From positions 1,116,001 to 1,180,000 of the forward strand of contig NC_008391.1 in assembly GCF_000203915.1 (NCBI RefSeq): a DNA stretch of 64,000 nt, in the 5' to 3' direction. This stretch comes from Burkholderia ambifaria AMMD. GTDB lineage: Bacteria > Pseudomonadota > Gammaproteobacteria > Burkholderiales > Burkholderiaceae. Both the position numbers and the translations under genes were made by a program. Positions within the stretch are counted from its first letter, which is position 1. The number at the start of each line of letters is the position of its first letter. Shown piece after piece: positions 55,217-63,985 of the stretch. Under the pieces are notes generated by a model, which saw only the letters and a list, made by a program, of their open reading frames with translations, made no database searches and was not told the origin of the DNA.

Positions 55217-56455
55217 ATGTCCCTCGATTCCCGCCAGCTCGCGACGCTCGCGCAGCAATACGGCACCCCGCTGTGGGTGTACGACGCCGACGTCATCCGC
55301 GACCGCATCGCCCAACTGCGTCAGTTCGACGTGATCCGCTACGCGCAGAAGGCGAACTCGAACCTGCATATCCTGAAGCTGATGCGCGACGAACGCGTGT
55401 GCGTCGACGCCGTGTCGCTCGGCGAGATCGAGCGCAGCCTTGCTGCTGGGTTCAGTCCGGCAGGCGATCCGGAAGGCGTCGTGTTCACGGCCGACCTGAT
55501 CGACCGCCCGACGCTCGCCGCCGTGCTGAAGCACGGCGTGACCGTGAACGCCGGCTCGCTCGACATGCTGGCACGCGTCGGCGAGCACGCGCCCGGCCAT
55601 CGCGTGTGGCTGCGCGTGAATCCCGGCTTCGGCCACGGTCACAGCAACAAGACCAATACCGGCGGCCCGCAGAGCAAGCACGGGATCTGGATCGACGACG
55701 TGCCGCGCGCGATCGAAATCGTGCGCCAGTACGGGCTGAAGCTGGTCGGCATCCACATGCATATCGGCTCGGGCGTCGACTATGGCCACTTGTCGCAAGT
55801 GTGCGACGCGATGGTCGACCTCGTCACGTCGCTCGGCCACGACATCGAAGCGATCTCCGCGGGCGGCGGGCTGTCGATTCCGTATCGCGACGGCGAGCCG
55901 CGCGTGGACGTCAGCCACTACTTCAGCCAGTGGGATGCCGCGCGCAAGCGGATCGAACGGCATCTCGGCCATGCGGTGCGCATCGAGATCGAGCCGGGCC
56001 GCTTCCTCGTCGCCGAGGCCGGCACGCTCGTCACCGAAGTGCAGGCCGTGAACCACCGGCCGAAGCACGACTTCGTGCTGATCGATGCGGGCTTCAACGA
56101 TCTGATGCGTCCGTCGATGTACGGCAGCTACCACGCGGTGTCCGTGCATGCGCCGGACGGCGCGCTGCCCGCCGGCCGACCGCTCGTCGACATCGCGATC
56201 GCGGGGCCGCTGTGCGAATCCGGCGACGTGTTCACGCAGGACGCAGGCGGCGTGGTCACGCACCGCAAGCTCGCGCAACCGCAGATCGGCGATCTGCTGT
56301 TCCTGCACGATGCGGGCGCGTACGGCGCATCGATGTCCTCGAACTACAACAGCCGGCCGCTCGCGCCGGAAGTGCTGATCGATCGCGGCACGCCGCGACT
56401 GATCCGCCGCCGGCAGACGATCGGCGAACTGCTCGCGCTCGAAACGTTCGAGTAA
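55217..56455 (+). CDS. lysA: Diaminopimelate decarboxylase
   Basis: 412 residues from ATG 55217 (MSLDSRQLATLAQQYGTPLW). Fold type III PLP decarboxylase: the PLP lysine region is VIRYAQKANSNLHILKLM, the glycine loop is GGGLSIPYRDGEPRVDV, and the C-terminal catalytic segment is GPLCESGDVFTQDAGGVV. It converts meso-diaminopimelate to L-lysine. The protein ends RLIRRRQTIGELLALETFE; a diverged duplicate of this tail occurs at 62167. The upstream open frame from 55052 is not part of the gene. Confidence 0.92.
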   Translation: MSLDSRQLATLAQQYGTPLWVYDADVIRDRIAQLRQFDVIRYAQKANSNLHILKLMRDERVCVDAVSLGEIERSLAAGFSPAGDPEGVVFTADLIDRPTLAAVLKHGVTVNAGSLDMLARVGEHAPGHRVWLRVNPGFGHGHSNKTNTGGPQSKHGIWIDDVPRAIEIVRQYGLKLVGIHMHIGSGVDYGHLSQVCDAMVDLVTSLGHDIEAISAGGGLSIPYRDGEPRVDVSHYFSQWDAARKRIERHLGHAVRIEIEPGRFLVAEAGTLVTEVQAVNHRPKHDFVLIDAGFNDLMRPSMYGSYHAVSVHAPDGALPAGRPLVDIAIAGPLCESGDVFTQDAGGVVTHRKLAQPQIGDLLFLHDAGAYGASMSSNYNSRPLAPEVLIDRGTPRLIRRRQTIGELLALETFE

Positions 56456-56497
56456 CACGCACGCGCCTTCGCGCCGCGTTCGATCGACCGGACGCCA

Positions 56498-56542
56498 ACG
56501 GCCACGCTTGCCGCTACCGGCATGCGTGGCCGTTTTGCTTTT
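56498..56542 (+). terminator. Intrinsic terminator of lysA
   Basis: ACGGCCACGC (56498-56507) pairs with GCGTGGCCGT (56524-56533) over a short loop and is followed by TTTTGCTTTT. It lies 42 bp after the lysA stop codon. A diverged copy occurs at 62260-62304. Confidence 0.88.
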
Positions 56543-56804
56543 CGGCGGTGGGTGCTCGGGGCAACCGCTCGAACATGGCGTAGCACCGAATGCTGCACAT
56601 CGCGTGCAACCGCAGCAGATCGCGTGCACCGTGTTCGATGCACGGAGAAAAACATTCCACGCCGCGTGGAAAGTCCGTGCATTTTTGGAAGCACTTTCCT
56701 TTTTGACAAATCTAAGATTGCCCTCAGTCGTTCAGCATTTGCGTCACCGGATACGCATCGACGATGCAGCCGGTCTACCCCACTCGCAAGCCGCACGGGC
56801 ACTC

Positions 56805-57965
56805 TTGACGTCCTCACCCGCCTAAAGGCAGGTGATTCCCACACCTGGCGATGCACGTCCGCATCGGAGAATGTTCAGCGCAGCGTTGATATCTCGATCA
56901 TGCACGACACCACAGCCATCGCAGGCCCACTCTCTCATTCGCAGTCCCGCGATACCTTTCGGCCGCGTCGTGCTGTCTTTCGACCCGCACGCCGAACAGG
57001 ACTGGGTAGAACCGCTTTCGTCGACTTCCTCAAACGTGGCTCCGTGCGCGATCGCTTTGTAGCGGAGCTTGTTTCGGAAGGACGACCAGGATGCGTCGTA
57101 GACGCTTTTCGCCATCCTGGTTCTGGCAAGTTTGGCGGCAGATACGTTGCCGACCGCGATGTAATCGAAACGCCGCACCAGATCGAGCGCGAGCTTGTGC
57201 TGGAAATCGGCACGGGCATTCGCCACTTTGGCGTGCAACTTCGCGATATGCCGCTTGTGCTTTCGCGCCCGTTGCGCTTTCGCCAGTTTCTCCGCCGCGC
57301 GTCGGCCGAATCGGTCATTGGGCAGCTTCTCGCCCGTCGAAAGTGTGGCGAAGTCTTTCAGGCCGAGATCGATGCCAACACCGGAACGGACCGGGCGGGC
57401 CTGAACATCGGGCATCTCGATCACGATATTCAAGAACCAGTTGCCGCGTGCATCCTGCGCAAAGTTGGTCCCATCCTTGATCTTGCCTTCAGGAAGTGGG
57501 CGGCTGTTGAACACGCGAAACGTGTTACCGGCAAAACGAAACGCATCGCCTTCGCGCTTCAGGTCACGCCCCTTCAGCGGCACCCAGCCCAGCGATTTCC
57601 TGCCGCGATAGCGCAGGTAGGGCCGACGGTGCTGACTGCGCGACTTCGCATATTGCTCGCACGTCGCGTTGATCGTGCCGGAGTGGATGCCGAGCGCCTT
57701 GCTGCTCCCCGTCGTCAGCACGTTCAGATCGAATCCCGTCGGCCATTTCTTGCTCCACTTGAGCGCGTGCTTCTGCGTGTCATTGCAGAAGTTCCAGACG
57801 TAGTTCACCGCACGGCTCTGCTTGTTGAGCAGTCCGTTGAGCGACTTCACGCGATAGCGGTAGACAAGGATCATGCCGGTGATCCTAACCCGTGGACGAA
57901 GCTGCCTGTCAACAGCACGCCTTTCCTTCCCGTCATCGATGGCGGGGTTTCTCGGAGCAAATTCT
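56805..57965 (-). mobile_element. IS200/IS605-group element carrying only tnpB
   Basis: A tnpB gene with typical ends and no tnpA. The right end, just past the tnpB stop, forms the hairpin CACCTGCC-TTTA-GGCGGGTG and closes GAGGACGTCAA, the form usual for this group. The left end contains a CCCGTCATCGATGGCGGG dyad (57929-57946). Outer limits are approximate because these elements make no target duplication. TTGACA with a downstream TTAGGAT is a plausible tnpB promoter. Mobility would need a TnpA supplied in trans. Confidence 0.75.
56822..57874 (-). CDS. tnpB: RNA-guided nuclease TnpB of the IS200/IS605 group
   Basis: 350 residues from ATG 57874 (MILVYRYRVKSLNGLLNKQS); the reading frame also runs upstream to 58588 but that part is not TnpB-like. 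The N-terminal helix-turn-helix region leads to the RuvC-like core: Asp169 in GVGIDLGLKDFATLS and Asp328 in VVHDRDINAALNIL. A zinc ribbon has CSACG and CDGCG (Cys293/296/318/321). The canonical central glutamate is missing: the segment reads DYIAVGNVSAAKLARTRM. A Glu in FEEVDES (282, 283 or 286) may replace it. Homologues cut DNA guided by RNA from the element's right end. Confidence 0.9.
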   Translation of the reverse strand: MILVYRYRVKSLNGLLNKQSRAVNYVWNFCNDTQKHALKWSKKWPTGFDLNVLTTGSSKALGIHSGTINATCEQYAKSRSQHRRPYLRYRGRKSLGWVPLKGRDLKREGDAFRFAGNTFRVFNSRPLPEGKIKDGTNFAQDARGNWFLNIVIEMPDVQARPVRSGVGIDLGLKDFATLSTGEKLPNDRFGRRAAEKLAKAQRARKHKRHIAKLHAKVANARADFQHKLALDLVRRFDYIAVGNVSAAKLARTRMAKSVYDASWSSFRNKLRYKAIAHGATFEEVDESGSTQSCSACGSKDSTTRPKGIAGLRMREWACDGCGVVHDRDINAALNILRCGRASPGVGITCL

Positions 57966-58201
57966 GATGAACACGATGCTTGAACTCTTCGCCGCGCACC
58001 GTTACGCCACCGTGCGCGAACGCATGCCGTAACGCATCGCGGCAAACGGCTCGCGGCCTCTCGCGCCGTCTTTCGCCGCACCTTTCCCGCGCCGCATTCC
58101 ACTGCGGCCTGCTTCCCGCCCACGGCGACACCGCCCGTCGCCGCGGATACGTACGCCCAAAAATTTCGACAACGACGTTTCGACAACACCCGGAGACAAC
58201 C

Positions 58202-59002
58202 ATGAAGCCCTTCACCCCGACGCTCAAGCAAGGCCTCGCCGCCGCCCTCCTCTGCGTGGTGGCCACCGCGTCGCACGCGGCGGATCTGCTCGACACCGTC
58301 AAGCAGGCCGGCGTGCTGAAGATCGCACTCGAAGGCACCTACCCGCCGTTCGACTACCGCAATGCCGAAGGACAACTCGAAGGATTCGACGTCGACGTCG
58401 CGAAGGCGGTCGCCGCGCGGCTCGGCGTGAAGCCGCAGTTCGTCACGACGGAATGGAGCGGGATTCTCGCCGGGCTGCAGGCCGGCAAGTTCGACGTGAT
58501 CGTCAACCAGGTCGCGATCACGCCGTCGCGCCAGCAGGCGCTCGATTTCAGCATGCCGTACGTGTATTCGTCCGCGCAGCTGCTGCAACGCCAGAACGAC
58601 ACGCGTGCGTTCAAGTCGCTCGACGAGCTGAAGGGCAAGAAGGTGGGCGTGACGATGGGCAGCAACTACGTCGATCTCGTGAAGACGGTGCCCGCGATCG
58701 ATCTGCAGGTCTATCCGGGCACGCCGGAAAACCTGCGCGACCTCGCGGCGGGACGTATCGACGCGGCAGTCAACGACCGCCTGATGCTGAGCTACCTGAT
58801 CAAGAACTCACACCTGCCGCTGCGCCCCGGCTCCGTGCTCGCCGGCGGCGAGGACCGGATGGGCATCCCGTTCCGCAAGGGCAATCCGAAGTTCGCGAAG
58901 GCGATCGACGACGCGGTCGCGTCGCTGCAGCAGGACGGCACGCTGAAGAAGATCTCGATGCAGTGGTTCGGCACGGACACGACGCGGCCGGTCGCGCAAT
59001 AA
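58202..59002 (+). CDS. Polar amino acid ABC transporter binding protein
   Basis: 266 residues from ATG 58202 (MKPFTPTLKQGLAAALLCVV) with CGGAG upstream. A signal peptide ends at TASHAAD. Family 3 solute-binding features are VLKIALEGTYPPFDYRNAEG, the arginine/aspartate ligand pocket region VNQVAITPSRQQALDFSMPY and KKVGVTMGSNYVDLVKTVP. It delivers an amino acid to the permease downstream. Neighbouring metC-like and lysA genes suggest a sulfur-containing or diamino ligand such as cystine; this is inference. Confidence 0.92.
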   Translation: MKPFTPTLKQGLAAALLCVVATASHAADLLDTVKQAGVLKIALEGTYPPFDYRNAEGQLEGFDVDVAKAVAARLGVKPQFVTTEWSGILAGLQAGKFDVIVNQVAITPSRQQALDFSMPYVYSSAQLLQRQNDTRAFKSLDELKGKKVGVTMGSNYVDLVKTVPAIDLQVYPGTPENLRDLAAGRIDAAVNDRLMLSYLIKNSHLPLRPGSVLAGGEDRMGIPFRKGNPKFAKAIDDAVASLQQDGTLKKISMQWFGTDTTRPVAQ

Positions 59003-59076
59003 CGCAGCCGTCACGCGCCCGCGCGCCCGAACGCGCGGGCCGCGGCGGCACACGACACACAATCAGGAGACACGCG

Positions 59077-59736
59077 ATGGAAGCACTCGATCTGGTCATT
59101 CATACCCTGCCCGTGATGGTGAAGGGCGCGCTGCTCACGCTGAAGTTCGCGGTGGCGTCGATGGCGCTCGGCCTCGTCGTCGGGCTCGTGGTCGCGATCA
59201 TGCGCATCGGCAGCAACCGGCTCGCGTCCGGTCTCGCGCAGGGTTACGTCAGCCTGATGCGCGGCACGCCGCTGCTCGTGCAGATGTTCGTCGTCTACTA
59301 CGGGCTGCCCGATCTCGGCATCACGCTCGATCCGACGACGGCCGGCATTTTCACGCTGACGCTCAACGCCGGCGCGTACCTGTCGGAAAGCATGCGCGGC
59401 GCGATCCTCGGCATCGGCCGCGGGCAATGGGCGGCCGCGCACAGCCTCGGCCTCACGCACGTGCAGACGCTGCGTTACATCGTCTGCCCGCAAGCGCTGC
59501 GCCTCGCGGTGCCGAGCCTCGGCAACACGCTGATCAGCCTGATCAAGGACACGTCGCTCGTGTCGGTGATCACCGTCACCGAGCTGTTGCGCTCGACGCA
59601 GGAAGTCATCGCCGCAACCTTCCAGCCGCTGCCGCTGTACCTCGCGGCCGCCGCGCTCTACTGGGTGCTGAGCACGCTGCTCACGCGGCTGCAGGGCCGC
59701 GTCGAAACGCGTCTGTCGCTGCCGTCCACGCATTGA
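59077..59736 (+). CDS. Polar amino acid ABC transporter permease
   Basis: 219 residues from ATG 59077 with CAGGAGA upstream. HisM/GlnP-type permease with about five membrane segments, the family start VKGALLTLKFAVASMALGL, YVSLMRGTPLLVQMFVVYYG and the EAA-like loop ESMRGAILGIGRGQWAAAHS. It acts with the binding protein before it and the ATPase after it. Confidence 0.92.
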   Translation: MEALDLVIHTLPVMVKGALLTLKFAVASMALGLVVGLVVAIMRIGSNRLASGLAQGYVSLMRGTPLLVQMFVVYYGLPDLGITLDPTTAGIFTLTLNAGAYLSESMRGAILGIGRGQWAAAHSLGLTHVQTLRYIVCPQALRLAVPSLGNTLISLIKDTSLVSVITVTELLRSTQEVIAATFQPLPLYLAAAALYWVLSTLLTRLQGRVETRLSLPSTH

Positions 59737-59780
59737 GCCCGCGCATGTCATTCAACCCGAACCTCAACCACGGACAACCC

Positions 59781-60506
59781 ATGATCACGCTCGACAACGT
59801 TTCCAAGTGGTATGGCAAGCATCAGGTCCTTTCGGCATGCAGCGCGGCGGTATCGAAAGGCGAAGTGGTCGTCGTCTGCGGTCCGTCGGGCTCCGGCAAG
59901 TCGACGCTGATCAAGACGATCAACGGACTCGAGCCGTTCCAGAAAGGCAGCATCGTCGTCGACGGGATGCGGCTCGGCGATCCCGCCGCGAAACTCGCGC
60001 AACTGCGCGCGCGGGTCGGCATGGTGTTCCAGCATTTCGAGCTGTTCCCGCACCTGTCGATCACCGACAACCTGACGCTCGCGCAGGTCAAGGTGCTCGG
60101 CCGCCGCAAGGACGAAGCGCTCGACAACGCGATGAAGCTGCTCGATCGCGTCGGCCTGAAGGCGCATGCGAACAAGTATCCGGGGCAACTGTCCGGCGGG
60201 CAGCAGCAACGCGTCGCGATAGCGCGAGCGCTGTCGATGAACCCGGTCGCGATGCTGTTCGACGAGCCGACTTCCGCGCTCGACCCCGAGATGATCAACG
60301 AAGTCCTCGACGTGATGGTCGAGCTCGCGCGCGACGGCATGACGATGGTGTGCGTCACGCACGAGATGGGCTTCGCGAGAAAGGTCGCGCATCGCGTGAT
60401 CTTCATGGACCAGGGCGCGGTGGTCGAGGATGCGGCGAGCGATGCGTTCTTCGCCGCGCCGCGCTCCGAACGCGCACGCGACTTCCTCGACAAGATCCTG
60501 CACTGA
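59781..60506 (+). CDS. Polar amino acid ABC transporter ATP-binding protein
   Basis: 241 residues from ATG 59781 (MITLDNVSKWYGKHQVL); a methionine twelve codons earlier (59745) is possible. GlnQ/GltL family: Walker A GPSGSGKSTLIKTINGLE, signature LSGGQQQRVAIARAL and Walker B MLFDEPTSALDPEM. It powers uptake for the preceding permease and is followed 49 bp later by the metC-like gene. Confidence 0.93.
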   Translation: MITLDNVSKWYGKHQVLSACSAAVSKGEVVVVCGPSGSGKSTLIKTINGLEPFQKGSIVVDGMRLGDPAAKLAQLRARVGMVFQHFELFPHLSITDNLTLAQVKVLGRRKDEALDNAMKLLDRVGLKAHANKYPGQLSGGQQQRVAIARALSMNPVAMLFDEPTSALDPEMINEVLDVMVELARDGMTMVCVTHEMGFARKVAHRVIFMDQGAVVEDAASDAFFAAPRSERARDFLDKILH

Positions 60507-60555
60507 CCGCGCGACGCCCTCGCTCCGATTCGACTGAACTTCAAAGGACGCCATC

Positions 60556-61743
60556 TTGAATCCCCTGCATTCGCCCGACACCCTGCTCGCTCACGAAGGC
60601 CGCTCGCACGGCCAGCCCGGTTCGCCGGTGAACCCGCCCGTGTACCGCCAGTCGACGCTGCTCTTTCACGGCACCGGCGCGCTCGACGCCGTGCGCGGCA
60701 CGCCGCTCGCGTACGGACGCCACGGCAGCCCGACCACGCGGGCGCTCGAAAAGGCGCTGGCACGCCTCGAAGGCGCACATGCCGCGCTGCTGACGCCGAG
60801 CGGGCTCAGCGCGATCACGACCGCGCTGCTCGCGGTGCTGAATCCCGGCGATCATCTGCTGATGGCCGATTCCGTGTACGACCCGACCCGCTCGTTCTGC
60901 GACGAGACGCTCGCGCGCCTCGGCATCGAGACGACTTACTACGATCCGTCGATCGGCGCCGGCATCGCGGCGCTGATGCGGCCGAACACGCGCGCGGTAT
61001 TTACCGAATCGCCGGGCTCGCTGACGTTCGAGGTGCAGGACATCCCTGCGATCTGCCGCGTCGCGCACCAGCACGGCGCAGTCGTGCTGCTCGACAACAC
61101 GTGGGGCACGCCACTGAATTTCCGCTCGTTCTCGCACGGCGTCGACGTGTCGATCCACGCGGCGACCAAATACATCGCCGGACACTCCGACGTACTGATG
61201 GGCGTGATCCTGACGACCGAAGCGCTCGCGCAGCAGGTGACGCGCTGCTACCGGCAGCTCGGGATGACCGTCAGCGGCGACGATGCGTATCTCGCGCTGC
61301 GCGGGCTGCGCACGCTGTCGGTGCGCCTCGAACGCCACCAGCGCAATGCGCAGGTGCTGACCGACTGGCTCGCGCGGCAGCCGGAAGTCGCGCAGATCCT
61401 GTATCCCGCGCGGCCGGGCGACGCCGGCCACGCACTGTGGCAGCGCGATTTCACGGGTGCGTGCGGATTGTTCGGCCTGGTGCTGCATCCGCAGCCCGAC
61501 GAGGCGGTGCGCGCGCTGCTCGACGGCATGACGTGCTTCGGCATGGGCTACAGCTGGGGCGGCTTCGAAAGCCTGATCATCCCGTCGAATCCGTCGCGCC
61601 AGCGCACCGCCACGCAATGGAACGCGGCCGGCCCGCTGCTGCGCATTCACGCGGGGCTCGAGCATCCGGACGACATGATCGCCGACCTCGATGCCGGCTT
61701 CGCGAGAATGCGCGCCGCCGCGGCCGCGCTCGCGGAATCCTGA
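60556..61743 (+). CDS. metC: PLP-dependent cystathionine beta-lyase-like enzyme
   Basis: 395 residues from a TTG at 60556, with AAAGGA upstream and no nearby in-frame ATG. Cys/Met metabolism PLP family: YGRHGSPTTRALEKALARLE, the PLP lysine in VDVSIHAATKYIAGHSDVLM and YLALRGLRTLSVRLERHQRN. It cleaves cystathionine or related thioethers to homocysteine, pyruvate and ammonia. The adjacent amino-acid importer suggests it degrades imported cystine, cystathionine or lanthionine. It may be assigned more precisely as MetC or a C-S lyase. Confidence 0.88.
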   Translation: MNPLHSPDTLLAHEGRSHGQPGSPVNPPVYRQSTLLFHGTGALDAVRGTPLAYGRHGSPTTRALEKALARLEGAHAALLTPSGLSAITTALLAVLNPGDHLLMADSVYDPTRSFCDETLARLGIETTYYDPSIGAGIAALMRPNTRAVFTESPGSLTFEVQDIPAICRVAHQHGAVVLLDNTWGTPLNFRSFSHGVDVSIHAATKYIAGHSDVLMGVILTTEALAQQVTRCYRQLGMTVSGDDAYLALRGLRTLSVRLERHQRNAQVLTDWLARQPEVAQILYPARPGDAGHALWQRDFTGACGLFGLVLHPQPDEAVRALLDGMTCFGMGYSWGGFESLIIPSNPSRQRTATQWNAAGPLLRIHAGLEHPDDMIADLDAGFARMRAAAAALAES

Positions 61744-61821
61744 AATCTGACGACGCCACCTGCGTCACCGCGCACTATCTTTTTTCTTCCACGTTCAATC
61801 ACCACCGATAGCGAGATCATC

Positions 61822-62166
61822 ATGAAAGACACGCTGTTCATTCTCCGTCCCGGCTTTTTCAAGGACTCCGAAGGTCCGTTCTACTGCGGCGACTCGGTCG
61901 CCGTCGAAGGTCTGCTGAGCTTCTATCCGCAGCTGCGCGAGGCCGTCGCGGTCGAGTACGTCGACGCGCCGCGGCCGCGCCAGCCGATCGTCGCGCTGAT
62001 CGGCGAGGACAATCAGTCGGCGCCGGTGCTCGTGCTCGGCGACGGGCGCACGCCGAAGGACGACGCGGTCGCGATTCGCGAACACGACGGCCGCCGCTTC
62101 ATCGATTCGCCGGCCGACATCCGGCGCTATCTGTCCTCGCAATACGGCGTCGCGCACGTCGCGTAA
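61822..62166 (+). CDS. DUF3088 family protein
   Basis: 114 residues. MKDTLFILRPGFFKDSEGPF, CGDSVAVEGLLSFYPQLREA and FIDSPADIRRYLSSQYGV fit the DUF3088 family, a thioredoxin-like small protein of unknown function. The cysteine (CGDS) sits where a thioredoxin active site would be, with no CxxC. It follows the metC-like gene by 78 bp. Its stop codon directly abuts the lysA-like relic. Confidence 0.82.
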   Translation: MKDTLFILRPGFFKDSEGPFYCGDSVAVEGLLSFYPQLREAVAVEYVDAPRPRQPIVALIGEDNQSAPVLVLGDGRTPKDDAVAIREHDGRRFIDSPADIRRYLSSQYGVAHVA

Positions 62167-62237
62167 GCACGCCGCGGCTGATTCACCGCCGGCAGGCGAT
62201 CGGTACCTTGATCGCACTCGACACATTCGAGCAACAC
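62167..62237 (+). pseudogene. Relic of a lysA 3' end
   Basis: Positions 62167-62237 align to the end of lysA (56388-56458), roughly four-fifths identical. The translation PRLIHRRQAIGTLIALDTFE mirrors lysA's PRLIRRRQTIGELLALETFE, with the lysA stop TAA replaced by CAA. The homology begins one base after the DUF3088 stop. Only the last ~23 codons remain, so this is a fragment of a duplicated gene. Confidence 0.8.
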
Positions 62238-62259
62238 GCGTTCGGCGGCAGCAACGCCA

Positions 62260-62304
62260 ACGGCCAGGCTTGCCGCTGCCGGCAAGCCTGGCCGTTGTGT
62301 TTTT
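62260..62304 (+). terminator. Intrinsic terminator, diverged copy of the lysA terminator
   Basis: CGGCCAGGCTTGCC (62261-62274) pairs perfectly with GGCAAGCCTGGCCG (62281-62294) and is followed by TTGTGTTTTT. Sequence and position relative to the lysA relic match the true lysA terminator, but both arms have changed together to keep pairing. It now serves the DUF3088/metC transcript. Confidence 0.88.
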
Positions 62305-62607
62305 CGGCGCGGCGCAGGCGTGCTGCTCGACGACACATGAAGCACGCCGTCGAAGTTGCCAAGCCTTCATGCGCAGTCGCACGACGCATGCGCGTCGCGT
62401 GACGCCGCCGCACATCCTGCGCCGCCTGCGTCGGCCGCATCCGGCGCCTGCTTCCCGGGTGTTCGGTCACACCGATGGCCATGACTTCCGCCGCATTGTT
62501 CACCCGCCGCGCGCCGCGCACAGTGGCCACACGGCTGCGCGTCCGCTTCGATCCGCGCGCCGTCTCGACGGCCGAGCGACGCCGGGTTATCGACAGGAGT
62601 GGACATC
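62305..62607. other. Gap before the last two genes
   Basis: No gene, repeat or clear promoter is seen apart from an AGGAG ribosome-binding site just before 62608. Confidence 0.4.
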
Positions 62608-62943
62608 GTGCAACTTCGACTCACCACCGGCAGTGACTACCAGGACGATCTCGCGGCGCTCCGCGACACGATCCGTCGGAACGGCACGCGCGCGACGCGG
62701 CATGCCGTCGACCTCGTGATCGATGACGACGCCGGCGCGCCGCGCGTGTCGCTGCTGCTGAACCTCGCATGGCAAGCCGCGAAGAACAGCAAAGTCGTCG
62801 TGTTCGCGGTCGACCGCACGCGAACGCGCTGGCAGCGCGTCGCCGAAGCGCCGTGCGTGCGTTACCTGTCGAGCTCGGATCGCGAACGCGTCGCAATCCA
62901 CGCGTTCGACGTGGACGTGCCGGGCGCGGACGGTACACCGTGA
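62608..62943 (+). CDS. Hypothetical protein coupled to a membrane protein
   Basis: 111 residues from a GTG at 62608, placed eight bases after CAGGAG; a GTG at 62599 is the alternative. It is soluble with alternating beta and helix character (VDLVIDDDAGAPRVSLLLNL; KNSKVVVFAVDRTRTRWQRV). No recognised motif is present. Its stop is followed after one base by the ATG of a membrane protein gene, so the two form an operon. Confidence 0.65.
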   Translation: MQLRLTTGSDYQDDLAALRDTIRRNGTRATRHAVDLVIDDDAGAPRVSLLLNLAWQAAKNSKVVVFAVDRTRTRWQRVAEAPCVRYLSSSDRERVAIHAFDVDVPGADGTP

Positions 62944-62944
62944 C

Positions 62945-63985
62945 ATGGGCGCCTCGCGCTTCGGCCGCTGGCGCGCGCGGCAGGCGATGCCGGCGGCGCC
63001 ACGCGCACCGGACGATCTCGCCGCGCAGCTGTGCGACGAATGCGAGGCGATGGCGCGCTATGCGCTCCATCACGGGCTGCCGATCGAGCCCGAACTCGTC
63101 GCGCGGCTCGCGGCGCTGATCGCGGCCGCCTGTTCGGCCGGCGCATCGGCCGCCACGCCGCTGGCGCCCGCGCAGCAGCACGCGCTCGCCGCGATCCACC
63201 GCAAGCTCGCGACGCTCGTCGCGCCCGCGACGCCGCAAGCGGTCGCGCTGCTCGACATGCACCGGCGCCAGGCGCACCCGTTCGCGTGGCTCGGCCCGGT
63301 GCCGCTGATCCGGCTGCTGACTGGCTCGGCGCTCGGCTTCCTGCTCGCGGTCGTGCTGACGAGCCTGTCGCCGCAGGTGTCGGGCGAGAACATCGAGCGC
63401 GGCTTCCTGCAATCCAACGGCACGCAGCTGCTGTGGAACACGACTTTCCTGCTGTGCTGCGCAGGCCTCGGCGCCTCGTTCGCGACGCTGTTCCAGGCGC
63501 ACCACTATGTCGCCGCGTCAACCTACGATCCGAAGTACGACGCATCGTACGGTGCACGGCTGATTCTCGGCGTGATCGCCGGCCTGATCCTCGTCGAGAT
63601 GCTGCCGGCGCAGCTGTTCGCGCAGGGCAGCATGCACAGCTTCGGGCGGCCGGCGCTCGCGATGCTCGGCGGCTTCTCGGCGACGGCCGTGCACCGCGTG
63701 CTGCAGCGGCTCGTCGAAACGCTCGAGACGCTCGTGCAGGGCGATCGCTCGGCCGAGGTCGGCGCGACGCTCGCCGCGAATCGCGCGCGCGCGGCCGGCG
63801 AACGCGCGCAATGGCAGGGCGAACTGGCGGCGAGGCTGCTCGACCTGCAGCAATCGCTCGACGGTGCGGCGTCCGCCGACGTCGTCCGGGCGCGCCTCGC
63901 CGAGTTCACGCGCGCGATGCTCGCGGCCCATCCCGTCCCCTCGGCCGCGGACGATCCGCTCCCGCCCGACGCGCCCCGCCAATAG
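62945..63985 (+). CDS. Membrane protein of unknown function
   Basis: 346 residues. A soluble Ala-rich helical N-terminal part (about 1-115) precedes about four membrane segments (VPLIRLLTGSALGFLLAVVL, TTFLLCCAGLGASFATLF, LILGVIAGLILVEMLP and the PALAMLGGFSATAVHRVL region). A helical C-terminal ~100 residues (RLVETLETLVQGDRSAEVGA) follows. No family is recognised. The two-gene arrangement suggests a small membrane complex. Confidence 0.7.
   Translation: MGASRFGRWRARQAMPAAPRAPDDLAAQLCDECEAMARYALHHGLPIEPELVARLAALIAAACSAGASAATPLAPAQQHALAAIHRKLATLVAPATPQAVALLDMHRRQAHPFAWLGPVPLIRLLTGSALGFLLAVVLTSLSPQVSGENIERGFLQSNGTQLLWNTTFLLCCAGLGASFATLFQAHHYVAASTYDPKYDASYGARLILGVIAGLILVEMLPAQLFAQGSMHSFGRPALAMLGGFSATAVHRVLQRLVETLETLVQGDRSAEVGATLAANRARAAGERAQWQGELAARLLDLQQSLDGAASADVVRARLAEFTRAMLAAHPVPSAADDPLPPDAPRQ

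Noticed and set aside
56522..57967. 481-codon plus-strand frame antisense to tnpB
   Set aside because: TnpB on the other strand has catalytic motifs, a zinc ribbon and IS ends; the antisense frame has none.
57875..58588. N-terminal extension of the tnpB frame
   Set aside because: The extension overlaps the transporter gene antisense and lies outside the element ends; TnpB length from 57874 is normal.
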